Below, piece after piece: positions 1 to 5,172 of a stretch of DNA of 5,234 nt (positions within the stretch are counted from its first letter, which is position 1; each line of letters opens with the position of its first letter). The position numbers were made by a program, and so were the translations under genes. The notes below the pieces were generated by a model that worked only from the letters and a program-made list of their open reading frames with translations, was not told the DNA's origin and did no database searches. The stretch covers positions 1 through 5,234 of the forward strand of contig JASLAV010000164.1 of assembly GCA_030146905.1 (NCBI GenBank), read 5' to 3'. This stretch comes from Lentzea sp. Its GTDB lineage: Bacteria; Actinomycetota; Actinomycetes; Mycobacteriales; Pseudonocardiaceae.

Positions 1-1215
1 GCGGAGACGTCGACGGACGACTCCGGCGCGTACGAGCTGGGCGTGCGGTTCAGCCCGACCCAGTCCGGCCAGATCACCGGCGTGAAGTTCTACAAGGGCA
101 CCGGCAACACCGGCACGCACACGGGCTCGCTGTGGAGCGCCTCCGGTCAGCGCCTCGCGACCGGCACGTTCGGCAACGAGACCGCGACCGGCTGGCAGAC
201 GCTGACGTTCTCGCAGCCGGTGGTCGTCAGCGCCGGGCAGACCTACACCGCGTCGTACACGACCACCACCGGCCACTACGCGGTGAACGGCGGGTACTTC
301 TCGACGGGTCCGGTGAGCTCGGGACCGCTCACGGCGCCGCAGGAGCAGAACGGCGTGTTCGTGCCGGGCAACGGCTTCCCGACGATGACGTACGGCTCCG
401 GCAACTACTGGGTCGACGTCGTCTACCAGCCCAACGCCGACAACGACGCCCCTGTCCTGCAGAGCCGCACCCCGCTGCCGGGAGCGTCCGAGGTGGATCT
501 GACCTCGGTGGTCACCGCGTCGTTCGACGAGGCGGTCGACCTGAGCAGCGCGCAGTTCACCGTCACCGACCCCGGTGGCGCGAAGATCGCCGGCACGCTG
601 GCGCTCTCGCCGGACTCGCGGATGGTCACGTTCACACCCGCGGCGAGGTTCGCGGCGTCCACCGCCTACTCGGTGAGCGTCAGGATCTCGGACGCGTTCG
701 GCAACATGATGACGAACCCGCAGACGTGGTCGTTCACGTCGGCGACGACGCAGACCTGTCCGTGCTCGCTGTTCAGCGCGGCGACGGTGCCGACGACGAC
801 CTCGTCCGACGACACCAGCCCGTACGAGCTGGGCGTGAAGTTCACCTCCGGCACCAACGGCCAGGTCACCGGTGTGAAGTTCTACAAGGGAGCCGGCAAC
901 ACCGGCACCCACACCGGGTCGCTCTGGTCCGCGGACGGGCAGCGCCTCGCGACCGGCACGTTCTCCGACGAGACCGAGTCGGGCTGGCAGACGCTGGTGT
1001 TCACCACACCGGTGTCGATCACGGCGGGGACCACGTACGTGGCCTCGTACACGACCACCACGGGTCACTACGCCGTGAACGCGGGCTACTTCGGCTCCGT
1101 GACCTCACCGCCGCTGGCAGCCACTGCCTCCGCCGGTGTGTTCACCGCCGGGTCCGGGTTCCCGGCGACGTCCTACAACGGTGGCAACTACTGGGTGGAC
1201 GTGGTCGTCCAGTGA
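1..1215 (+). CDS. DUF4082 / Ig-like / DUF4082 probable surface or secreted protein, C-terminal part
   Basis: The frame is open from the first base, so the 5' end and any signal peptide lie outside; 404 residues are visible. Window residues 1 to about 142 and about 253 to 404 are two copies of one beta-rich module (shared landmarks: YELGV, GVKFYKG, NTGTHTGSLW, SYTTTTGHYAVN, NYWVDVV), which I recognise as DUF4082. Between them, about residues 148-248, is an SbsA-type Ig-like domain (APVLQSRTPLPGASEVD start, FDEAVD, WSFTSAT end). The only cysteines are a CPC motif at 253-255, opening the second module. There is no membrane anchor or sorting signal at the C-terminus. In related actinobacterial proteins such modules follow a larger N-terminal domain, sometimes N,N-dimethylformamidase beta-subunit-like; this is from memory and cannot be seen here. 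The stop overlaps the next gene, so its expression is linked to amino-sugar synthesis. Binding of carbohydrate or the cell surface is an inference; no catalytic residues are visible in this part. Confidence 0.85.
   Translation, partial: AETSTDDSGAYELGVRFSPTQSGQITGVKFYKGTGNTGTHTGSLWSASGQRLATGTFGNETATGWQTLTFSQPVVVSAGQTYTASYTTTTGHYAVNGGYFSTGPVSSGPLTAPQEQNGVFVPGNGFPTMTYGSGNYWVDVVYQPNADNDAPVLQSRTPLPGASEVDLTSVVTASFDEAVDLSSAQFTVTDPGGAKIAGTLALSPDSRMVTFTPAARFAASTAYSVSVRISDAFGNMMTNPQTWSFTSATTQTCPCSLFSAATVPTTTSSDDTSPYELGVKFTSGTNGQVTGVKFYKGAGNTGTHTGSLWSADGQRLATGTFSDETESGWQTLVFTTPVSITAGTTYVASYTTTTGHYAVNAGYFGSVTSPPLAATASAGVFTAGSGFPATSYNGGNYWVDVVVQ
73..303 (+). repeat. Intragenic repeat, copy 1 (DUF4082 core)
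   Basis: Encodes window residues 25-101 of the DUF4082 protein. It aligns without gaps to the copy 792 nt downstream: by eye 60 of 77 residues match. The DNA is also close, with an exact 24-nt match at 148-171 versus 940-963. Confidence 0.9.
865..1095 (+). repeat. Intragenic repeat, copy 2 (DUF4082 core)
   Basis: Second copy, window residues 289-365, in register with copy 1 (offset 792 nt, 264 codons). Downstream of this core the copies lose register by 3 codons before the shared NYWVDVV ending, so loop lengths differ. It is most simply an internal duplication of one module. Confidence 0.9.
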
Positions 1216-1868
1216 CCCTGGGGCAAGCACGGCCGTTGCTGCTGATCGGAGCAGGGGGACTCGCCCGCGAGGTGATCGCGGCGGTCCGCCTCCTCCCGGA
1301 CGTCTGGGGCCCGGTCGGGGCTCTCGACGACTCCGCCGCCCTGCACGGCACCCTGATCGACGGGGTGCCCGTGCTGGGCCGGCTCGACAGCCTCGGTGAC
1401 CACCCGGACGCGGCCGTCGTGGCGTGCATCGCCAACGCGCGGCGGCCGTTGTCCCGCTTGAACCTCGTGTCGAGGCTCGGGCTGCCGGACGAGCGGTGGG
1501 CGACCATCGTGCACCCGGCGGCCGTCACGTCCGGCGCTTCCATCGGCGCCGGCACGGTTCTGCTCGCGGGCGTCGTGATCACGACCCCGCTTTCGATCGG
1601 CAGGCACGTCGTGGCGATGCCGCACGTGCTGATCACCCACGACGACGAGGTGTCGGACGGCGTCACGTTCGCCGGCCGCGCCTCGCTCGGCGGGGGTGTG
1701 TTCGTGGGGGAGTCCGCGTACCTGGGACAGGGAGCCATGGTGCGCGAGGGTGTGAAGATCGGGTCCGGTGCCGTGGTCGGCATGGGAGCCGTTGTCCTGC
1801 AGGACGTTCCCGCAGGAGAGACGTGGGCCGGCGTGCCGGCCCGCCCGTTGCGGGGGGAGAGCGCGTGA
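1212..1868 (+). CDS. NeuD/PglD-family sugar O/N-acyltransferase
   Basis: 218 residues, the usual length for the NeuD/PglD family. An N-terminal Rossmann-like domain opens with LLLIGAGGLARE (residues 9-20), the nucleotide-sugar-binding loop of PglD-type enzymes. From about residue 96 a left-handed beta-helix of hexapeptide repeats follows (SIGAGTVLLAG, SIGRHVV, VFVGESAYLGQGA, KIGSGAVVGMGAVV), ending in the family-typical AGVPARPL (206-213). ITHDD places His143-Asp144 where PglD has its catalytic His and acidic partner. The protein should be cytosolic and transfer an acyl group from acyl-CoA to an amino or hydroxyl group of a nucleotide sugar; donor and acceptor are unknown. The GTG start lies in a GTGA overlap with the upstream stop and has no clear Shine-Dalgarno, so translation probably depends on coupling. 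The only nearby alternative is TTG at 1236, which would trim the first beta strand. Confidence 0.85.
   Translation: MTLGQARPLLLIGAGGLAREVIAAVRLLPDVWGPVGALDDSAALHGTLIDGVPVLGRLDSLGDHPDAAVVACIANARRPLSRLNLVSRLGLPDERWATIVHPAAVTSGASIGAGTVLLAGVVITTPLSIGRHVVAMPHVLITHDDEVSDGVTFAGRASLGGGVFVGESAYLGQGAMVREGVKIGSGAVVGMGAVVLQDVPAGETWAGVPARPLRGESA
1853..1859 (+). promoter_or_regulatory. Ribosome binding site for the aminotransferase gene
   Basis: A G-rich GGGGGAG-type Shine-Dalgarno lies inside the end of the acyltransferase gene, 5 nt before the GTG at 1865. It supports that GTG as the true start despite the 4-nt overlap. Confidence 0.65.
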
Positions 1869-2944
1869 TCGAGATTCCGCTGGTGGACCAGCGTGCCCAG
1901 CACGACCAGGTGGCAGAGGAGGTGGCCGACGGCTGGGCGGAGGTGCTCAAGACGACGGCCTTCATCAACGGCCCCCAGGTCGCCCGCTTCGAGTCGGAGT
2001 TCGCTGCCTACCAAGAAGTTCCGCACGCCATCGGTGTCGGCAACGGCACCGACGCCATCGAGCTGGCGCTGCGCGCACTGGGCGTCGGCCACGGTGACGA
2101 GGTCGTCCTGCCCGCCAACACGTTCATCGCCACGGCGGAGGCCGTCGCCCGCTGCGGCGCGACGCCGGTGCTCGTGGACTGCGTCGACGACACTCTGCTG
2201 ATCGACGTCGGCCAGGTGTCCTCCGTCGTCACGTCGCGCACCAAGGCCGTCGTGCCCGTCCACCTGTACGGCCAGGCCGCGCCGATCGAACTGATGCACG
2301 GCCTGCCGGTCGTCGAGGACGCCGCCCAGGCCCAGGGCGCACGCCGCAACGGCGTCGCCGTCGGCGGCCTCGGGATCGCGGCCGCGACCTCGTTCTACCC
2401 CGGCAAGAACCTCGGCGCGTACGGCGACGGCGGCGCGGTGCTGACGACGTCCGACGCGATCGCCGAGTCGGTCCGCCTGCTGCGCGAACACGGTTCCCCG
2501 CGCAAGTACGAGCACCCGGTGCTCGGCTTCAACAGCCGCCTCGACACGCTGCAGGCCGTGGTGCTGTCCGCGAAGCTGCGCAAGCTGGAGGGCTGGAACC
2601 AGGCCCGCCGCGCCGCAGCGTCCCGCTACACCGACATGCTCGCTTCAATCGAACGCGTGCGGGTGCCGGTCGTCCTCGACGGCAACCTGCCCGTCTGGCA
2701 CCTCTACGTCGTGCGCGTGCCCGACCGCGACCGGGTGCTGTCGGAGCTGCACGCCGCGGGCATCGGCGCCGGCATCCACTACCCGACGCCGCTGCACAAG
2801 ACCGGCGCGTTCGCGCACGTGTCCGGCTCGTTCCCGGTCGCGGAGCAGTCCGCCACCGAGCTCCTGTCGCTGCCGCTGTTCCCGGAGATCACCGAGGCGC
2901 AGCAGACCCGCGTCGTGGAGGCGCTGGCGGAGGCGCTGCGATGA
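1865..2944 (+). CDS. DegT/DnrJ/EryC1/StrS-family nucleotide-sugar aminotransferase, probably C3-specific
   Basis: 359 residues, full length for this PLP-dependent fold-type I family. Visible landmarks: PLVDQ start; NGTDAIELAL (60-69), phosphate-binding turn; LPANTFIAT (82-90); EDAAQAQGA (151-159), where Asp152 should contact the pyridine nitrogen; SFYPGKNLGAYGDGGAV (176-192) with Lys181 as the Schiff-base lysine; GFNSRLDTLQA (221-231), substrate side; and HYPTPLH (305-311). The FYPGKNLG form around the lysine is, from family knowledge, typical of enzymes that aminate C3 of a keto sugar (WbpE, FdtB, DesV, TylB) rather than C4 enzymes such as PglE. I therefore infer transfer of an amino group from glutamate to a 3-keto UDP- or dTDP-hexose in the cytosol. 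The WbpD-like acetyltransferase encoded next fits as the following step. The GTG start overlaps the upstream stop (GTGA). The exact substrate is not determinable. Confidence 0.9.
   Translation: MIEIPLVDQRAQHDQVAEEVADGWAEVLKTTAFINGPQVARFESEFAAYQEVPHAIGVGNGTDAIELALRALGVGHGDEVVLPANTFIATAEAVARCGATPVLVDCVDDTLLIDVGQVSSVVTSRTKAVVPVHLYGQAAPIELMHGLPVVEDAAQAQGARRNGVAVGGLGIAAATSFYPGKNLGAYGDGGAVLTTSDAIAESVRLLREHGSPRKYEHPVLGFNSRLDTLQAVVLSAKLRKLEGWNQARRAAASRYTDMLASIERVRVPVVLDGNLPVWHLYVVRVPDRDRVLSELHAAGIGAGIHYPTPLHKTGAFAHVSGSFPVAEQSATELLSLPLFPEITEAQQTRVVEALAEALR
2928..2933 (+). promoter_or_regulatory. Ribosome binding site for the WbpD-like acetyltransferase
   Basis: CGGAGG lies 7 nt before the ATG at 2941, inside the last codons of the aminotransferase gene. 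It supports the ATGA-overlap start. Confidence 0.65.
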
Positions 2945-3501
2945 CCGGCGTCCGCGTGCACCCCCAGGGGCTGTGCGAGTCGTCAGACGTCGGCGACGGC
3001 ACGCGCGTGTGGGCTTTCGCGCACGTCCTGCCGGGCGCGCGCATCGGCCGTGACTGCAACATCTGCGACGGCGCGTTCGTCGAGTCTCGTGCGGTGCTGG
3101 GCAACAACGTGACGGTCAAGAACGGCACCCTCGTCTTCGACGGCGTCACGTGTGAGGACGACGTCTTTCTCGGGCCCAATGTGTTGTTCACCAACGACCT
3201 CCGGCCTCGCGCCCACGTGAAGAAGACCGGTGACGCGCTGGAGACCACGCTTGTCCGGCGTGGGGCCACTCTTGGTGCTGGTGCGGTTGTGGTTTGTGGC
3301 ACGGAGATCGGTGAGCACGCGTTCGCCGCGGCTGGTTCGGTTGTGACCCGGTCGGTGCCCGCGCACGCGTTCGTGGCTGGGAACCCGGCTGTGGTGAAGG
3401 GCTGGGTCTGCGCGTGCGGCGCGCGGCTCTCGGACGACCTGTCGTGCCCGGAGTGCGGCATCCGGCACGAGAAGACCCCGGACGGGTTGAAGGCGGTGTA
3501 G
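2941..3501 (+). CDS. WbpD/FdtC-type hexapeptide N-acetyltransferase with C-terminal zinc-ribbon-like tail
   Basis: 186 residues. About residues 5-150 form a left-handed beta-helix (VHPQGLCESSDVGDGTRVW, VLPGARIGRDCNICDG, VTVKNGTLVFDGV, ATLGAGAVVVCGTEIG, VAGNPAVVKGW), the layout of WbpD/WlbB/FdtC acetyltransferases that acetylate the 3-amino group made by the partner aminotransferase. The VLFTNDLRPRA stretch (81-91) carries the Asn85 position that is conserved in WlbB-type enzymes (from memory). After GNPA the chain adds Cys157, Cys159, Cys169 and Cys172 (CxCG and CPECG), a likely zinc ribbon absent from the classic WbpD. The product is predicted to be cytosolic and to make a 3-acetamido nucleotide sugar from acetyl-CoA. 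The gene is last in the overlapping set, with ATGA coupling to the aminotransferase. Codon use changes inside the gene: near 3250-3300, 10 of 17 codons end in T, against 2 of the first 40. Confidence 0.87.
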   Translation: MTGVRVHPQGLCESSDVGDGTRVWAFAHVLPGARIGRDCNICDGAFVESRAVLGNNVTVKNGTLVFDGVTCEDDVFLGPNVLFTNDLRPRAHVKKTGDALETTLVRRGATLGAGAVVVCGTEIGEHAFAAAGSVVTRSVPAHAFVAGNPAVVKGWVCACGARLSDDLSCPECGIRHEKTPDGLKAV

Positions 3502-3503
3502 CG

Positions 3504-3521
3504 CGCCGGTGGCGGCCGGCG
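3504..3521 (+). terminator. GC hairpin after the sugar operon, possible terminator without U-tract
   Basis: CGCCGG and CCGGCG form a perfect 6-bp stem around a 6-nt loop, starting 2 nt after the acetyltransferase stop. There is no T run, so it could be a weak actinobacterial-type terminator or an mRNA-stabilising hairpin. The right arm can also pair with CGCCGG at 3544-3549, next to the following gene's ribosome binding site. Confidence 0.3.
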
Positions 3522-3531
3522 ACAACCAGGT

Positions 3532-3544
3532 GTCGGGACCCGAC
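3532..3544. promoter_or_regulatory. 13-nt palindrome, possible operator
   Basis: GTCGGG-A-CCCGAC is a perfect inverted repeat around one central base. It lies 19 nt before the ATG of the membrane-protein gene. Its location suits a protein-binding site, but the region is GC-rich and a single copy is weak evidence. Confidence 0.25.
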
Positions 3545-3547
3545 GCC

Positions 3548-3554
3548 GGGGGAG
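3548..3554 (+). promoter_or_regulatory. Ribosome binding site deciding the start of the membrane-protein gene
   Basis: GGGGGAG lies 9 nt before the ATG at 3564. It supports that start over the upstream in-frame extension, whose sequence is arginine-rich and reads as out-of-frame acetyltransferase sequence. Confidence 0.65.
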
Positions 3555-3563
3555 TTGGTCGCC

Positions 3564-4043
3564 ATGCTGACGGAGCGTGAAGAGACCTGGTTGCTGGAGG
3601 AGTACAAGCTCCTTTCGGCGCACTACTTCCACGAGGACCAGGTCTACTTCCGCATGGGCGGGCTGCTGATCACGCTGAACAGCGCGCTGATCGCGTTCTC
3701 GGCGGCGTCGAGCAGCGTGCCGAGGCTGCCCCTGGTGATGATCGTGCTGTTCGCCGCGTTCGGCCTCGCCGTGACGCTCGGCTGGATGGCCATGTTGTGG
3801 CGCATCCGGGCCATCCGCCAGCTCAGCACGAACCGCATCGCGGAGATCGAGGCGGCACTGGAGTCCGAGTGGTCCGCGGAGGTGCCGTCGCCGCGGATCA
3901 GGCTGCGCCTGCGCGAACGGACCGCCGCCTTGCCGGGGCGCTTGCCGTCGAGGCTGGCGACCAGGATCCCCGCCACGGTGCTGTTCCTGATGGTTCCGGT
4001 GGTGGCGGCCGCGTACTGGATCTGCCTTCCGTTCTGGCGCTGA
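3564..4043 (+). CDS. Uncharacterised small membrane protein with three hydrophobic segments
   Basis: 159 residues; I do not recognise a named family with certainty. An acidic, amphipathic N-terminus (MLTEREETWLLEEYKLL) leads to hydrophobic segments at about 31-49 and 55-79. These form a hairpin joined by a short SSSVPR turn. Next comes a charged, probably cytosolic stretch at about 80-132 (RIRAIRQLSTNRIAEIEAALE, then basic RIRLRLRER), and a third hydrophobic segment at about 135-157 ending in PFWR. There is no signal peptide cleavage site and no catalytic motif. The two-helix hairpin followed by an amphipathic helix resembles SLATT or RipA-like membrane modules in shape only; that is inference. 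It stands between the sugar operon (62-nt gap) and the Xre/DUF397 pair (65-nt gap), so it may be a single-gene unit or read through from the sugar genes. Confidence 0.75.
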   Translation: MLTEREETWLLEEYKLLSAHYFHEDQVYFRMGGLLITLNSALIAFSAASSSVPRLPLVMIVLFAAFGLAVTLGWMAMLWRIRAIRQLSTNRIAEIEAALESEWSAEVPSPRIRLRLRERTAALPGRLPSRLATRIPATVLFLMVPVVAAAYWICLPFWR

Positions 4044-4046
4044 GAA

Positions 4047-4071
4047 AGCTCCGTTTTCACCCGAACGAGCT
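4047..4071. terminator. Bulged 8-bp inverted repeat between the membrane-protein and regulator genes
   Basis: AGCT(C)CGTT and AACGAGCT pair over 8 bp with one bulged C and an 8-nt loop, beginning 4 nt after the TGA of the membrane-protein gene. No T-tract follows. It may be a terminator for that gene or, as it lies upstream of the regulator's proposed -10 box, an operator for autoregulation. Confidence 0.35.
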
Positions 4072-4095
4072 GTCGGTTGGAGCCCCTTCAACGCC

Positions 4096-4101
4096 TAGCG
4101 T
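4096..4101 (+). promoter_or_regulatory. Candidate -10 box (TAGCGT) for leaderless transcription of the regulator gene
   Basis: TAGCGT fits TAnnnT, and its last T is 8 nt before the A of ATG 4109. That would start transcription at or next to the ATG. No Shine-Dalgarno is present just upstream (the nearest GGAG is about 26 nt away), which agrees with a leaderless mRNA. No convincing -35 element is visible at 16-19 nt. Confidence 0.4.
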
Positions 4102-4108
4102 CGCGCGA

Positions 4109-4960
4109 ATGACCGCGATCATTTCCACCGCCTACAGCAGGGACCTGGGCGACGAGCTCCGCAGGCTGCGCGAGACCTGCACCAAGCTCGGCGGCCGCGC
4201 GATGGCCGCCCAGCTCGGGTGGGATCCCAGCAAGGTGTCGAACATCGAGAACGGCAAGGCCCGCGCGTCCGAGATCGACCTGGCCCAGTACCTGGCGACG
4301 TGCGGCAAGGACCTGGACTTCCTGCAGGAGTTCAGCAACCGGTACCGCTACGCGTTCGAACCGTACTTCGCTCAAGTGCCGGGCAACCTGCGCACGCTTG
4401 CCATGGTCGAAGCGATGGCCACAAAGATCTCCGCCTTCGAAATCTTGTCTGTGCCTGGCCTCCTCCAGACGGAGGCCTACGCGCGTGCGCTGTTCATGGA
4501 GACCGGGTGCGAGTCGCTGGAAGACATCGAGAGAGGTGTCGAGCGCCGCATGGGACGGCAGAGCATCTGGCGGCGGTCGTACCGCCCTGAGTGCATCTTC
4601 TACGTGCATGAGTTGGCGCTGCAGATGCGCATCGGCAACGCCAGGATCATGGAAGACCAGTACCGGCGTCTGTCCTTCAACTCGCACGTCCTGCGAATCG
4701 TGCCAGCGCATGTCCGAGGAGTCGCGCTCCAGTCGAAATGCACGTTGTTCGAGTTCGGCAAGGCATCACCCCTGGCCTACACGGAGACCGACCTGGCCAA
4801 GGTGTTCGCGCAGGACAGCCTGGCCGTCACATGGAGCAGGAAGCTCTTCAAGCGGCTGGATGCCCTGGCTTTGGATGCGGAACAATCGAAGAACAAGCTG
4901 GCGGAGTACGTCAGCGCACTTCGAGAGGACCCGCATGACCGGCGAACGGACCTGGCGTAA
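4109..4960 (+). CDS. Xre-family helix-turn-helix regulator with DUF5753 domain
   Basis: 283 residues, the usual size. An N-terminal Xre-type HTH spans about 13-66: LGDELRRLRE, then AMAAQLGWDPSKVSNIENGK (31-50), where SKVSNIENG is the recognition-helix region. The DUF5753 domain follows from about residue 95 to 272, with the marker VPGLLQTEAYARAL (115-128), a charged ERRMGRQ helix (145-151), FYVHELAL and a C-terminal AxYTETDLAKVF region. Such proteins are abundant in filamentous actinomycetes (WhiJ-like), act as DNA-binding repressors, and are thought to respond through a partner DUF397 protein; this gene is followed by one with a 26-nt overlap. The ATG was chosen because the in-frame sequence upstream has no good start and no binding site. 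Target genes are unknown; self-regulation or control of the adjacent membrane-protein gene is a guess from position. Confidence 0.92.
   Translation: MTAIISTAYSRDLGDELRRLRETCTKLGGRAMAAQLGWDPSKVSNIENGKARASEIDLAQYLATCGKDLDFLQEFSNRYRYAFEPYFAQVPGNLRTLAMVEAMATKISAFEILSVPGLLQTEAYARALFMETGCESLEDIERGVERRMGRQSIWRRSYRPECIFYVHELALQMRIGNARIMEDQYRRLSFNSHVLRIVPAHVRGVALQSKCTLFEFGKASPLAYTETDLAKVFAQDSLAVTWSRKLFKRLDALALDAEQSKNKLAEYVSALREDPHDRRTDLA
4923..4929 (+). promoter_or_regulatory. Ribosome binding site for the DUF397 gene
   Basis: GAGAGGA lies 5 nt before the ATG at 4935, inside the last codons of the regulator gene. It supports a 26-nt overlap rather than a later start. Confidence 0.65.
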
Positions 4961-5111
4961 GAGCTCCTACAGCGGTGGTACGACCGACAGCGACTGCGTC
5001 GAGGTGTCGTTGGCCCACGACGCGCTGGTCAGGGACTCGAAGAACGCCGGCGGCGACGTCCTCGCCTTCTCCGCCCCGGCCTGGCGGAGCCTGCTCGGCT
5101 GGCTGAGCTGA
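4935..5111 (+). CDS. DUF397 domain protein, partner of the Xre/DUF5753 regulator
   Basis: 58 residues, the entire protein being one DUF397 domain: TWRKSSYSGG (6-15), a central DCVEVSL (20-26), VRDSKNAGGDVLAF (32-45) and a closing WRSLLGWL (50-57). These are the standard landmarks of the family. DUF397 proteins are small, soluble, and nearly always encoded beside an Xre/DUF5753 gene in actinomycetes, where they are proposed to bind the regulator and change its DNA binding; the biochemical detail is known for few members. The 26-nt overlap in a different frame and a good internal ribosome binding site indicate co-translation with the regulator in comparable amounts. Confidence 0.93.
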   Translation: MTGERTWRKSSYSGGTTDSDCVEVSLAHDALVRDSKNAGGDVLAFSAPAWRSLLGWLS

Positions 5112-5159
5112 CGCCGGACGGTCTCGCTCAAAACCCGGACGCGCGGCCGCAGGTGTTAG

Positions 5160-5165
5160 TAACCT
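5160..5165 (+). promoter_or_regulatory. Candidate -10 box (TAACCT) for the gene at the right edge
   Basis: TAACCT fits TAnnnT and ends 8 nt before GTG 5173, the same spacing seen for the regulator gene. It overlaps the near-palindrome GTTAGTAAC (5155-5163), which could be an operator. No clear -35 is visible. Confidence 0.3.
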
Positions 5166-5172
5166 CCCGGCG

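Noticed and set aside
73..1095. Repeats as a CRISPR or mobile-element signature
   Set aside because: The two repeats are in-frame protein modules with diverged wobble bases, with no spacers, transposase or flanking target duplications.
132..1211. Upstream extension of the NeuD-like reading frame
   Set aside because: It reads arginine- and histidine-rich low-complexity sequence across the clear DUF4082 protein in another frame. The recognisable enzyme begins only at GTG 1212.
1142..2515. Long minus-strand open frame opposite the acyltransferase and aminotransferase
   Set aside because: It lies antisense to two clearly recognised enzymes, shows no family motifs, and is expected from high GC3 in this kind of genome.
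3414..3563. N-terminal extension of the membrane protein
   Set aside because: It overlaps the acetyltransferase cysteine tail in another frame, and a GGGGGAG site lies 9 nt before ATG 3564.
2889..4091. Long minus-strand open frame opposite the acetyltransferase and membrane protein
   Set aside because: The composition is low-complexity (Arg, Pro, Gln), there is no recognisable domain, and it opposes well-supported plus-strand genes with ribosome binding sites.
5141..5150. GCGGCCGC palindrome as a regulatory site or terminator
   Set aside because: It is a short GC-only palindrome likely by chance at this base composition, with no loop and no T-tract.
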